Shown: positions 53,022-61,828 of the stretch, in pieces
How the letters are laid out: each line of letters starts with the position of its first letter
Numbering within the stretch: the stretch's first letter is position 1
Made by a program: the position numbers and the translations under genes
The notes under the pieces: generated by a model
Told to the model about the DNA's origin: nothing
What the model saw: the letters and a program-made list of their open reading frames with translations, nothing else
Databases searched by the model: none
NCBI RefSeq assembly: GCF_039531695.1
Contig: NZ_BAAAQN010000020.1
Span: 1-64,000 of the forward strand
From: Catenulispora yoronensis
GTDB lineage: Bacteria > Actinomycetota > Actinomycetes > Streptomycetales > Catenulisporaceae
Direction of reading: 5' to 3'
Length of the DNA stretch: 64,000 nucleotides

Positions 53022-55057
53022 GCGCCACCTGGCCGTTCCGCGGCAAGTGGCGGGTGCAGGACGACGTCCTGTTCAAGTTCTGGACCTTCCAGAGCTCGCT
53101 CGGCGACGGCGAACCGCTGATCCTCTACCGGATGGGCGGCTCGGGCAGCGTCGACTACGTCTACTGCGCGGTGCAGCCCGACGGCGTCGAGGCGAAGAAC
53201 CCCGCTCAGCTGGCCAAGAGTTACCTCACTCAACGCGCCGCCTCCGCCTACGTCGTCAAGACGAACGGCTTCGGCAGCACCACCGGCGGCTCGTCGGACG
53301 AGAAGGCGGTCCGGTTCCTGTTCAAGGACGACGATGACGAGAAGACCAACTCCTTCTCCGCCATCGACGGCCCGGCGAACGGTGTTTTCGGGCTGTGGGT
53401 GCCAACGAGCGGAGGCGAGTTCTTCGGCTGGTCGACCTCGAACGTGCCGCCGAAAAGCTACGTCTACTCATTGCGGGTGGACGCGCCGTCGGCCGCGCAT
53501 GCCAGGCAGTGGCTCGGCAACGTCGTCCCACCGGGTGCCGACTACTCGTTCGTGGACATCAGCGGCGAGGACTACTCGGGCATCACGATGACCGACGCGA
53601 AGTTCGCCGGGGCGGATCTGACCGGGACGAACTTCCACGGCAGCGACCTGTCGGGGGCCGATTTCCGCCGGGTCTACTCGCTGGCGGGGACGAAGCTGGC
53701 CGGGGTGAAGCTGAACGGCGCGCAGTTCGCCGGGGTGGACTTGAGCGGGGTGGACTTCACCGGCTGCGATCTGACCGCTGCCGACTTCCGGACGGTCAAG
53801 TCGTTGCAGGGCACTGTCTTCACCGGCGCGAACCTCTCGAACGCGCGGTTCGACAACGTCGATCTGACCGGCCAGAAGTTCGTCGGGGTCACGATGACCG
53901 GCGCCTACCTGGCGCAGGCGAACCTGACGAACACGCTGTTCGCCGACAGCGGCGACAGCGGCGGGCCGAAGGCGAACCTGGCCGGCGTCGACTTCTCGGT
54001 CGCGAAGACGATCCAAGGCGCGCGGTTCTCCTGCGCGCTGCTGAGTACGAAGTTCGCGGGCCTGGCCATGAAGGACGTGAACTTCACGGGCGCCCAGATG
54101 AAGGGTACGAACTTCCAGGGCTGCGACCTGCGGTTGGCGACGTTCTCCAACCCGCCGGTCTGGTCCGACGACGCGACCCACCTGACGAACCTGAGCCACG
54201 GCATCATCGGCTTCTCGCAGATCGGCCTCAACTGGTCGTTCATGAACCTGGTCGGCATCACGATCGACGGCCTGCCGCAGGACCTGTCGAACCTGAATGC
54301 CCAGTCCTCGCTCATGCAGGGCTGGACGCTGGCGAACCACAACCTCGGCGGCGCGATCCTGTCGAACGCCAACCTGTGCGGCGCGTCGATGACCAACTGC
54401 AACCTGAAGCTGGCGAGGATGGACAACGTCCAGCTCCAGGAATACGAAGCGGTCGGCCACGCGGCCGTGCTGTCCGAGTCGTACCTGGAAGAGGTCGACC
54501 TGAGCAACGCCAACCTGACCGGCACCACGATGACCGGCGTGTATCTGTTCGGGGACGCCGCCAAACTCTCCGGCGCGATCATCCAGGACACGGACTTCGC
54601 CTCGGCCTACCTGCTGGGGCTGGAGTTCAAGAGCATCGCCAACAACCAATGCTACGGCGTGAACTTCGACTACGCCTGCCTGGTCAACACCGATTTCCAG
54701 GGCACCCACCTGAGCTCCACCGGGACCGGCGAGGGGGCGCATCTGAGCAAGACGTGTCTCCAGGGCGCGGACTTCACCGGCGCGTATCTGGCCGGGGCCG
54801 ACCTTTCGGAGTCCGCGGTCGACGAGAACCCGGGCACCATCCTGGTGACGATCCCGCTCGCCTGGCCGTACGACGGCAAGAACTGGACGTTCGAGGCCGC
54901 CTACGACGGGACCAAGGGCATCGAGGCGGCGACGGATGCGTCGACGACGTGCCCGTCGGGCGAGACCGGTTCGTGCACGGGGTCGAAGCTGGTGTCGGAT
55001 CAGGCCCCGAAGAAGTGGCCTGTGAAGCACTACGCGGGGAAGGGGCATAGGCACTAG
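53018..55057 (+). CDS. Pentapeptide-repeat protein with a novel N-terminal domain
   Basis: A 679-residue protein. Residues 1-170 form an unrecognised globular part (MSATWPFRGKWRVQDDVLFKFW; YVVKTNGFGSTTGG). From about 175 to 600 pentapeptide repeats of A(D/N)LxG/xxF type run nearly unbroken, in two or three blocks (for example FAGADLTGTNFHGSDLSGADF), predicting a right-handed quadrilateral beta-helix. The tail is basic and ends GKGHRH. No signal peptide or membrane segment. Start ATG overlaps the upstream stop, so it is made together with the His-rich protein. Unlike gyrase-protecting pentapeptide proteins of about 200 residues it is far longer. The stop TAG lies in an 18-bp repeat. Confidence 0.85.
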   Translation: MSATWPFRGKWRVQDDVLFKFWTFQSSLGDGEPLILYRMGGSGSVDYVYCAVQPDGVEAKNPAQLAKSYLTQRAASAYVVKTNGFGSTTGGSSDEKAVRFLFKDDDDEKTNSFSAIDGPANGVFGLWVPTSGGEFFGWSTSNVPPKSYVYSLRVDAPSAAHARQWLGNVVPPGADYSFVDISGEDYSGITMTDAKFAGADLTGTNFHGSDLSGADFRRVYSLAGTKLAGVKLNGAQFAGVDLSGVDFTGCDLTAADFRTVKSLQGTVFTGANLSNARFDNVDLTGQKFVGVTMTGAYLAQANLTNTLFADSGDSGGPKANLAGVDFSVAKTIQGARFSCALLSTKFAGLAMKDVNFTGAQMKGTNFQGCDLRLATFSNPPVWSDDATHLTNLSHGIIGFSQIGLNWSFMNLVGITIDGLPQDLSNLNAQSSLMQGWTLANHNLGGAILSNANLCGASMTNCNLKLARMDNVQLQEYEAVGHAAVLSESYLEEVDLSNANLTGTTMTGVYLFGDAAKLSGAIIQDTDFASAYLLGLEFKSIANNQCYGVNFDYACLVNTDFQGTHLSSTGTGEGAHLSKTCLQGADFTGAYLAGADLSESAVDENPGTILVTIPLAWPYDGKNWTFEAAYDGTKGIEAATDASTTCPSGETGSCTGSKLVSDQAPKKWPVKHYAGKGHRH

Positions 55058-55107
55058 CGCTTGCGATTGCACTAGGGCTTGCGATTGCAGTAGGGCTTGC
55101 GATGACA
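55054..55107 (+). repeat. Three 18-bp units on the pentapeptide-gene stop codon
   Basis: CTAGCGCTTGCGATTGCA (55054-55071), CTAGGGCTTGCGATTGCA (55072-55089) and GTAGGGCTTGCGATGACA (55090-55107). The first TAG (55055-55057) is the gene's stop. Because the period is a multiple of three, the TAG of each later unit is in the same frame. Confidence 0.9.
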
Positions 55108-55143
55108 GTGGTGGCCGCGGCATCGAATGCGGCCGCCACTGTC
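55104..55143 (+). terminator. Terminator hairpin after the pentapeptide gene
   Basis: GACAGTGGTGGCCGC (55104-55118) pairs with GCGGCCGCCACTGTC (55129-55143), 15 bp with one G-T pair and a 10-base loop. It directly follows the 18-bp repeats. Between it and 55325 nothing else is evident. Confidence 0.78.
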
Positions 55144-55325
55144 GTGCGTTGTCGTGTGCTGTCGTAGTTGCCTTAGTCGCCTTGGCCATCCCGGTTCGGA
55201 CGACGGGCTCCGCGGCGGCCCGGCCCGACCTGTCACATCGTGAGGAGAAGGTGACCTTCCGCGATGTCTGCTCCAGGTCTGTCCGGCCTTTAGACTTGGC
55301 CGACATCCGATCATGAGGAGAGTCC

Positions 55326-56012
55326 ATGCCCCGCGGTGCGAAACCCACGGCGACCGACCGGCGCGCGAAGATAGCCGAGGCCAGGCGGGCCGAGATCCTG
55401 CGGCTGCGCCGGCGGCGGATCGCCGTCGTCAGCGGCGCGTCGGTGGCGGTGGCGGCGGTGGTGGCCGGCGTGATCGTGATCGCGCAGAACCACGACTCCG
55501 GCGGCTCCAAGGCCGCGTCGGCGGCGCAGGGCGCGGCGCAGGCGGTGCCGGACACCAGTCCCGACACCTCCGGCATCGCCGGGCTGAACAGGTTCACGGT
55601 GAGCAAGCGCAACCACGTGACGACGTCGGTGGCGTACGGGCAGGTGCCGCCGGTCGGCGGCGACCACGACCCGGTGTGGCAGAACTGCAACGGGCAGGTC
55701 TACACCAAGGCGCTGCGCAACGAGAACGCCGTGCACGCGATGGAGCACGGATCGGTATGGGTGACCTACACCGCCGCCGCGCCGGAGGCCGACGTGAAGG
55801 CGCTGGCCGCGAAGGTGTCGCAGACGCCTTACACGCTGATGAGCCCCTACCCGGGGCAGCCCGGCGCGATCATGCTGACCGCGTGGGGCAAGCAGCTGAC
55901 CGTGGACTCCGCGTCGGACCCGCGGGTCGACAAGTTCTTCGCGGCGTTCGTGCAGGGGCCGCAGACGCCTGAGCCCGGGGCGGTGTGCACCGGCGGCAAG
56001 GACAAGGCGTGA
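55326..56012 (+). CDS. DUF3105 membrane-anchored protein
   Basis: A 228-residue protein. The basic N-terminus is followed by one transmembrane helix (IAVVSGASVAVAAVVAGVIVIAQ), and the outer domain carries the DUF3105 signature: YGQVPPVGGDHDPVWQNCNGQVYTKALRNENAVHAMEHGSVWVTY, with conserved His and Cys that could bind a metal. GAGGAGAG precedes ATG 55326. GTGA overlap couples it to the DUF305 gene downstream, a common pairing in actinobacteria. A copper or redox role is suspected for this pair but not shown. Confidence 0.87.
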   Translation: MPRGAKPTATDRRAKIAEARRAEILRLRRRRIAVVSGASVAVAAVVAGVIVIAQNHDSGGSKAASAAQGAAQAVPDTSPDTSGIAGLNRFTVSKRNHVTTSVAYGQVPPVGGDHDPVWQNCNGQVYTKALRNENAVHAMEHGSVWVTYTAAAPEADVKALAAKVSQTPYTLMSPYPGQPGAIMLTAWGKQLTVDSASDPRVDKFFAAFVQGPQTPEPGAVCTGGKDKA

Positions 56013-56935
56013 GCCAGGAGGCGGAGGGGTCGGGGGTGGCCGGGCCTTCGGCTGAGGCCGCTGCTGGGGATGCGACCGAGGTCACGGCCGACAGCGGGGC
56101 CGACGGCACTGCCGAAGCCAGGGCCGATGGAGCTGGCGAAGCCAGGGCCGATGGAGCTGGCGAAACTGTGCCCGACTCCGCTCCTGACTCTGACACCGAT
56201 CCCGACTCTGACGCCGCTCCTGAATCCGACTCCGACTCCGCTCCCGACTCCGACACCGATCCTGAATCCGACACCGATCCCGACACCGCTCCCGCTCCTG
56301 GCCGCCGCCGACTGCCAATGACGGCCGTGCTGGTCGCCGTCGTCGTCGGCCTGGTCGTCGGCGCGGCCGGCGCCTGGCCGCTGGCGCGCAGTTCCTCGTC
56401 GTCCGCATCGTCGTCCGCCTCCGTGCCGGCCGGCGACTCGGCCGACGCGGGCTTCGTCCGCGACATGGCGATCCACCATCAGCAGGCCGTCGACATGGCG
56501 TTCACGATCCGCGACGCCACCGACGACGAGCAGGTGCGCCGCCTGGCCTTCGACATCATCAACACCCAGGCCAACCAGCGCGGCATGATGCTCGGCTGGC
56601 TGGCCGCCTGGCAGCTGCCCGTCTACAGCCCGGCCGAGCCGATGGCCTGGATGGGAGCCGCGCACAGCATGGCCCCCGGCGGCGCCCTCATGCCCGGCAT
56701 GGCCACCGACGAGCAGCTCACGGCGTTGCGGGCGGCCCACGGCAAGGACGCCGAGATCCAGTTCCTGAAGCTGATGATCGCCCACCACAAGGGCGGGGTG
56801 CAGATGGCGCAGGCCGAGGCCGGTCTGGGCAAGCAGCCGCAGGTGCTGCGGCTGGCGGGGACCATCGTGGACGGCCAGCTGGCCGAGATCCGGCTGATGT
56901 CGGACATGCTGGCCCAGCGGGGCGCGACCGCGTAG
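56009..56935 (+). CDS. DUF305 protein with acidic repeat leader
   Basis: A 308-residue protein. Residues 1-100 are a cytoplasmic low-complexity leader with a duplicated 24-bp unit (56114-56137 and 56138-56161; EARADGAG twice) and a long Ser-Asp/Asp-Pro run. One transmembrane helix (about 105-128) follows, then the extracellular DUF305 domain with AIHHQQAVDMA and MIAHHKGGVQMAQ His-His motifs and many Met, a pattern tied to copper binding in this family. GTG start at 56009 overlaps the upstream stop. Works with the DUF3105 protein by inference. Confidence 0.87.
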   Translation: MSQEAEGSGVAGPSAEAAAGDATEVTADSGADGTAEARADGAGEARADGAGETVPDSAPDSDTDPDSDAAPESDSDSAPDSDTDPESDTDPDTAPAPGRRRLPMTAVLVAVVVGLVVGAAGAWPLARSSSSSASSSASVPAGDSADAGFVRDMAIHHQQAVDMAFTIRDATDDEQVRRLAFDIINTQANQRGMMLGWLAAWQLPVYSPAEPMAWMGAAHSMAPGGALMPGMATDEQLTALRAAHGKDAEIQFLKLMIAHHKGGVQMAQAEAGLGKQPQVLRLAGTIVDGQLAEIRLMSDMLAQRGATA

Positions 56936-57070
56936 CTTGCCGGGCGCGACCGCCCCAGGGATCCCGGTCGATCTCCTCACAGCGGTTGCGGCCCGATCGC
57001 GGCGTTCCGTTATGGATCTGCAAGGGCACCTCGTCATACACCCTCGCATCTGCGCGCTAGGCTTACCGGC

Positions 57071-57493
57071 GTGACCGTGTATCGGATCGGCGAGGCCGCC
57101 GAACTGCTGGGTGTCAGCGTCGACACCGTGCGCCGTTGGGCGGACGCCGGGAAGCTGAGCGCCGCCCGGGACGACGCCGGGCATCGCGTCATCGCCGGGG
57201 CGGAGCTCGCGGCGTTCGCGCGTTCGCTCGGCGAGGGGCCGGAGGAGCGTTCGGAGCTGTCCTCGGCCCGCAACCGGCTGCGCGGGATCGTCACCTCGAT
57301 CGTCAAGGACACCGTGATGGCGCAGGTCGACATCCAGGCCGGGCCGTTCCGGATCGTCTCGCTGATGAGCCGGGAGGCGGTCGAGGAGCTCGGGCTGGAA
57401 GTCGGATCGGCGGCGGTCGCGGTGATCAAGTCGACGACCGTCGTGGTGGAGCGTTCGCCGCATGCGGGCGGCGGCAAGGGGAGGAGCCAGTAA
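57071..57493 (+). CDS. Molybdate-responsive regulator: HTH plus molbindin (TOBE) domain
   Basis: A 140-residue regulator. Residues 1-50 form a MerR/excisionase-like helix-turn-helix (YRIGEAAELLGVSVDTVRRWADAGKL), and residues about 65-130 form a TOBE domain (SSARNRLRGIVTSIVKDTVMAQVDIQAGPFRIVSLMSREAV) of the molbindin type that binds molybdate. It would sense molybdate and control the downstream modABC genes, whose first gene overlaps its stop by one base (TAATG). Start GTG 57071. No clear palindrome upstream is seen, so the binding site is unknown. Confidence 0.85.
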   Translation: MTVYRIGEAAELLGVSVDTVRRWADAGKLSAARDDAGHRVIAGAELAAFARSLGEGPEERSELSSARNRLRGIVTSIVKDTVMAQVDIQAGPFRIVSLMSREAVEELGLEVGSAAVAVIKSTTVVVERSPHAGGGKGRSQ

Positions 57494-58374
57494 TGAGGAT
57501 ACGGACTTTGGGCGCGGCGCTGGCCGGCGCGGCCGTGCTGGTGACCGCGGCGGGCTGCGGCAGCACCGGGTCGAAGGCCGCCGCGAAGGACAGCGCCGGC
57601 GGCACCACGAGCGCGGCGACGGCGGCGAGCAGCGCCTCCACCACCGCGAGCAGCTCGACCAGCAGCTCGACGAGCGCGTCGGGCAGCGCCGGAGCGGTGA
57701 GCGGCACCCTGACGGTGCTGGCCGCCGCGTCGCTGACCGGCACCTTCACCCAGATCGGCAAGGACTTCGAGGCGGCGCACCCCGGGGTGAAGGTGACCTT
57801 CAGCTTCGGCGCCAGCTCCACCCTCGCGCAGCAGATCATCCAGGGCGCCCCGGCCGACGTCTTCGCCTCGGCGGCGCCGACCAACATGAAGCAGGTCACC
57901 GACGCCGGCGACGGGTCCGGCACGCCGGTCACGTTCGTGCGCAACCAGCTGGTGATCGCCGTGCCGAAGGGCAACCCCAAGGGGATCACCTCGCTGGCCG
58001 ACCTGACCAAGCCCGGAGTGAAGGTCGTGGAGTGCGCGGCGCAGGTGCCCTGCGGCGCGGCCGCGACCAAGGCGCTCGCGGCGGCCAATGTGAAGCTGAC
58101 CCCGGTGAGCCTGGAGGCCGACGTGAAGTCGACGCTGGCCAAGCTGACGCTCGGCGAGGCCGACGCGGCGCTCGTCTACCGGACCGACGCGCTGTCGGTG
58201 AAGGACAAGGCCGACGGGGTGGAGTTCCCGGAGTCGGCGCAGGCGATCAACGACTACCCGATCGCGGCGCTGGCGCACTCCGGCAACCTCACCGCGGCGC
58301 AGGCGTTCGTGGAGTTCGTCCAGTCCGCGCCGGAGATCTCCGTGCTGACGGCCGCAGGGTTCCAGAAGCCGTGA
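57493..58374 (+). CDS. modA: Molybdate ABC transporter, substrate-binding lipoprotein
   Basis: A 293-residue lipoprotein. The lipobox ends in VTAAGC with the acylated Cys near residue 22; a Ser/Ala/Thr-rich linker of about 45 residues follows. The binding domain begins LTVLAAASLTGTFTQIGKDFEAAHPGVKVTF and contains PADVFASAAPTNM, the ModA pattern. It captures molybdate or tungstate outside the membrane for ModBC. ATG 57493 overlaps the regulator stop. The transporter genes follow directly. Confidence 0.93.
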   Translation: MRIRTLGAALAGAAVLVTAAGCGSTGSKAAAKDSAGGTTSAATAASSASTTASSSTSSSTSASGSAGAVSGTLTVLAAASLTGTFTQIGKDFEAAHPGVKVTFSFGASSTLAQQIIQGAPADVFASAAPTNMKQVTDAGDGSGTPVTFVRNQLVIAVPKGNPKGITSLADLTKPGVKVVECAAQVPCGAAATKALAAANVKLTPVSLEADVKSTLAKLTLGEADAALVYRTDALSVKDKADGVEFPESAQAINDYPIAALAHSGNLTAAQAFVEFVQSAPEISVLTAAGFQKP

Positions 58375-58385
58375 GGCCGTAATCG

Positions 58386-59366
58386 ATGAGCGGGTCCGCA
58401 CCTGATGCCGCGACGGCCGGGGACGCCGAGGCGCCCCGGCCGTCGGGGCGTGGTCGGGGCGGCGGCTTCGGCCGCGTCAGCCGGGCCGGCGGACCCGGAG
58501 CCGGACCCGGACCCGGACCCGGAGCCGGACCCGGACCCGGACCCGGCCCCGCCGGCGGTACCCGGCGGCGGATCCGGCCGGGCGGCGGTGGCGGAGTGCC
58601 GCTCGGCCTCCTGCTGCCGGCCCTCATCGGCCTGGCTTTCCTCGTCCTGCCGCTCGCCGGGCTCCTGGTCCGCACCCCCTGGTCCACGCTGCTCACCCGC
58701 CTCGGCGCGCCCGGGATCCTCGACGCGCTGAAGCTCTCGCTCCTCACGGCCTCCCTGGCCACCGCGCTCTGCGTGGTCTTCGGCGTGCCGCTCGCGTGGC
58801 TGCTGGCGCGCGTCGACTTCCCCGGCCGGGCAGTGGTTCGAGCCCTGGTGACGGTGCCGCTGGTGCTGCCCCCGGTGGTCGGCGGCGTGGCGCTGCTGCT
58901 GGCGTTCGGGCGGCGGGGGTTGCTGGGTCCGTGGCTGGAGTCGACCTTCGGGATCACGCTGCCGTTCACGACGGCCGGTGTGGTCGTCGCAGAGGCCTTC
59001 GTCGCGATGCCGTTCCTGGTCATCGCGGTGGAGGGAGCGTTGCGCGGGGCCGACGTCCGCTACGAGGAGGCCGCCGCGACGCTCGGTGCGGGCCGCTGGA
59101 CGGTGTTCCGCCGGGTGACGCTGCCGCTGATCGCGCCGGGCGTCGTCGCCGGGGCGGTGCTGTGCTGGGCCCGGGCGCTCGGCGAGTTCGGGGCGACGAT
59201 CACGTTCGCGGGCAACTTCCCCGGCCGGACGCAGACGATGCCGCTGGCCGTCTACCTCGCGCTGGAGCAGGACCTGCCGTCGGCGATCGTGCTGAGCCTG
59301 ATCCTGCTGGTGGTGTCGGTCGTGATCCTGACGAGCCTGCGCGACCGGTGGATCGCGGCGCCATGA
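58386..59366 (+). CDS. modB: Molybdate ABC transporter permease
   Basis: A 326-residue permease. The first 60 residues are a Gly/Pro repeat region (58491-58550; GPGAGPGPGPG) on the cytoplasmic side, longer than in most ModB proteins. Five or six membrane helices follow, with the ATPase-contact motif EEAAATLGAGRWTVFRRVTLPLIAPG near the middle. It carries molybdate with ModA and ModC. The stop overlaps the modC start (ATGA). Confidence 0.92.
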   Translation: MSGSAPDAATAGDAEAPRPSGRGRGGGFGRVSRAGGPGAGPGPGPGAGPGPGPGPAGGTRRRIRPGGGGGVPLGLLLPALIGLAFLVLPLAGLLVRTPWSTLLTRLGAPGILDALKLSLLTASLATALCVVFGVPLAWLLARVDFPGRAVVRALVTVPLVLPPVVGGVALLLAFGRRGLLGPWLESTFGITLPFTTAGVVVAEAFVAMPFLVIAVEGALRGADVRYEEAAATLGAGRWTVFRRVTLPLIAPGVVAGAVLCWARALGEFGATITFAGNFPGRTQTMPLAVYLALEQDLPSAIVLSLILLVVSVVILTSLRDRWIAAP

Positions 59367-60475
59367 CGACTCCGGACGCGGCTGCCCGGGACCAGGCCCC
59401 GGCCCTGGACGCCCACCTGGTCGTCGACCGCGACTCCTTCCGCCTGGACGCCGCCCTCCGGATCGCCCCCGGCGAGGTCGTCGCACTGCTCGGCCCCAAC
59501 GGCGCGGGCAAGACCACCGCGCTGCGCGCGCTGGCCGGGCTGCTGCCGGTGTCCGGTGGCCACGTCACCGTCCGGGGCCGCCGCCTCGACGACGCGGCGG
59601 CGCGGGTGTTCGTCCCGGCGGACAAGCGCAGCGTCGGCGTGGTGTTCCAGGACTACCTGCTCTTTCCGCACCTGTCGGCGCTCGACAACGTCGCCTTCGG
59701 CCCGCGCTGCCAGGGCGCGTCGCGAGCCAAGTCCCGCGCGATCGCCGCCGAATGGCTGGAGCGCGTCGGGCTCGCCGAGCACGCGCACGCCAAACCGCGG
59801 CGGCTGTCCGGCGGGCAGGCCCAGCGCGTCGCGCTGGCCCGGGCCCTGGCGGTCGGCCCCGATCTGCTGCTGCTGGACGAGCCGCTGTCCGCGCTCGACG
59901 CCGGCACCCGCATGGACACCCGCGCGCACCTGCACCACCACCTCGCCGACCATCCGGGCGGCACGCTGATCGTCACCCATGATCCGCTGGACGCGCTGAT
60001 CCTGGCCGACCGCCTGGTCATCCTGGAGGCCGGGCGCGTGGTGCAGGAAGGCGACGCGGCCACCATCACCGCGCGCCCGCGAACCGACTATGTCGCCCGC
60101 CTGGTCGGCCTGAACCTGTTCCGCGGCCGGGCCGTCGGCGACACGGTCACGCTGGCGGACGGCTTCACGCTCACCACCTCCGAACCCTGCGACGGTCCCG
60201 CCTTCGTCGCCTTCCCGCCGACGGCCCTGGCCCTGCACCCGCGGCGCCCGGAGGGCAGCCCGCGCAACGTGTGGGCCGCGACGGTGGCCGGATTGCAGCG
60301 GCACGGGGACCATCTGCGGGTTCAGCTGGCCGGACCGTTGAACACGACCGCTGACATCACGCCGGCGGCCGCGGCGGCACTGCGGTTGGAGACCGGGTCG
60401 GAAGTGTGGGCGGCGTTGAAGGCCACTGAGACGCGCGTGTATCCGGACGGCGGGGACCAGGACCAAGCCCGCTGA
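59363..60475 (+). CDS. modC: Molybdate ABC transporter ATP-binding protein
   Basis: A 370-residue ATPase. Walker A GPNGAGKT is near residue 44, the signature LSGGQAQRVALARAL near 148 and Walker B LLLLDEPLSALD near 165. The C-terminal 120 residues include a TOBE-like regulatory domain (VWAATVAGLQRHGDHLRVQLAG) as usual for ModC. It powers the molybdate importer. Its stop TGA lies in the first unit of a 7-bp tandem array (60471-60519). Confidence 0.92.
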   Translation: MTTPDAAARDQAPALDAHLVVDRDSFRLDAALRIAPGEVVALLGPNGAGKTTALRALAGLLPVSGGHVTVRGRRLDDAAARVFVPADKRSVGVVFQDYLLFPHLSALDNVAFGPRCQGASRAKSRAIAAEWLERVGLAEHAHAKPRRLSGGQAQRVALARALAVGPDLLLLDEPLSALDAGTRMDTRAHLHHHLADHPGGTLIVTHDPLDALILADRLVILEAGRVVQEGDAATITARPRTDYVARLVGLNLFRGRAVGDTVTLADGFTLTTSEPCDGPAFVAFPPTALALHPRRPEGSPRNVWAATVAGLQRHGDHLRVQLAGPLNTTADITPAAAAALRLETGSEVWAALKATETRVYPDGGDQDQAR

Positions 60476-60519
60476 GCGCTGAGCGCTGACCACTGACCAC
60501 TGACCGCTGAGCGCTGACT
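60471..60519 (+). repeat. Seven 7-bp units (GCTGAGC/GCTGACC) on the modC stop
   Basis: GCTGAGC, GCTGAGC, GCTGACC, ACTGACC, ACTGACC, GCTGAGC, GCTGACT run without gap. The TGA of the first unit is the modC stop. As the period is not a multiple of three, the seven TGA triplets cover all three forward frames. Confidence 0.88.
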
Positions 60520-60658
60520 GCCCGCCGACTGCTGACCGCGGACCGCCGGGCGGGCCTTCCTCAAATCCCCCGTTCGACCGGACGGCTAGGCACTGTCGAC
60601 GGACACTGATACCTTCGCCGCGAGCCGTCCCAATCCCTCTAGTGCTCCAAGGAGAACC

Positions 60659-61828
60659 ATGACTTTTCGTCGATCGGCCGTCGTGCTCGGCGTGTTCGGG
60701 ATTGTCGTGGTGGCGGTGGGGGCGCTGTTCGAACCGGTGGTCTCGCCCATGGTGAGCAAGCTGCCCTCGAACACTGACATGACCGTGCACTACTCCGGCA
60801 CCGCGAACCTCATCGACCAGGCCGCGGTGGCCAAGGGCGATCTGCTCGGCGCGTTCAAGAACAACCAGCCGCTGACGCTGGACCGCCGCATCCACGTCAC
60901 CGCCACCGACGGCGACACCGCCATCGTGGCCGACGACCAGACGCTGACCATCGCCGGCACGCCGATGCCGGACAACCACGTCTACGCGCTCAACCGCAAG
61001 ACGCTGGAAGCCGGTCCCGCGCCGGCCGGCAAGACCGCCGATCCGGCCTCGGGCATACCCATCGGCTGGCCGCTCTCGCCCGATCCCCAGGGCGACTACC
61101 GCTACTACGACCCCACGACGCAGACGTCGTCGGACTTCACCTTCACCGGTGACGCCAGCGTCAAGGGACGCAGCGCCCTGACGTTCCACAGCAGCTCCGC
61201 CGCGAACCCGGTGAAGGACAAGACGCTGCTGGCGACGCTGCCGCAGGCGCTGCCCAAGAGCGTGGCGCAGGCGCTCGCCGCCTCGCCGCTGCCGATCCTG
61301 CCCAAGGAGGCCCAGGCGCTGCTGACCCCCGACGTGGTCGCCGCGCTGCCGGACACCATCCCGCTGACCTACACGGCCACCACGGTGGCGGACGGCGCGG
61401 CGGACAAGCGGGTCGGCTTCCCGATCCAGCAGCACCTCCAGCAGAAGGTGATCCTGAACGTCGCGCTGCCCGGCCAGCCGCCGGTCGCGCTGATGCCGGT
61501 GCTGACCACGGACCTCACGCTGACCCCGGACTCCCAGCAATACCTCGTGGACAAGGCGAAGACCACGGCGACGGAACTGACGCTGGTCAAGCTCGTCATC
61601 CCGATCGCCGTGGTCGCCCTCGGCGTGCTGCTGCTGGTCGTCGCCTTCCTGCGGCGCAATCCGAAGGCACAGCCGCTGACGCCGGCGGTCGAGGGCGGTC
61701 CGGTGGCACCGGCGCCGGGCCGGACCGAGCCGCGGGAGGGTGGTTCGGCGTCCGGCGAGGAAGGGGACGACGATTCGGCGCCGGCGGGCTCGGCCGAGGA
61801 TGGGTCGGCTCAGACCGCTGAGGACTGA
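60659..61828 (+). CDS. DUF3068 membrane protein
   Basis: A 389-residue protein with a membrane helix at each end (AVVLGVFGIVVVAVGALF; LVKLVIPIAVVALGVLLLVV) and a large outer domain, the layout of the actinobacterial DUF3068 (PorA-like) family. The C-terminal 65 cytoplasmic residues are acidic and Gly/Ser/Pro-rich. AAGGAG before ATG 60659 sets the start. Its role is unknown; family members are envelope proteins. The stop is followed at once by an 18-bp direct repeat and overlaps the convergent ABC gene by 19 bp. Confidence 0.87.
   Translation: MTFRRSAVVLGVFGIVVVAVGALFEPVVSPMVSKLPSNTDMTVHYSGTANLIDQAAVAKGDLLGAFKNNQPLTLDRRIHVTATDGDTAIVADDQTLTIAGTPMPDNHVYALNRKTLEAGPAPAGKTADPASGIPIGWPLSPDPQGDYRYYDPTTQTSSDFTFTGDASVKGRSALTFHSSSAANPVKDKTLLATLPQALPKSVAQALAASPLPILPKEAQALLTPDVVAALPDTIPLTYTATTVADGAADKRVGFPIQQHLQQKVILNVALPGQPPVALMPVLTTDLTLTPDSQQYLVDKAKTTATELTLVKLVIPIAVVALGVLLLVVAFLRRNPKAQPLTPAVEGGPVAPAPGRTEPREGGSASGEEGDDDSAPAGSAEDGSAQTAED

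Noticed and set aside
60632..60658. CCAATCC before the DUF3068 gene as a fourth SigK promoter
   Set aside because: Sixteen bases downstream the sequence reads AGAAC rather than CGAAC, and this would overlap the ribosome-binding site.
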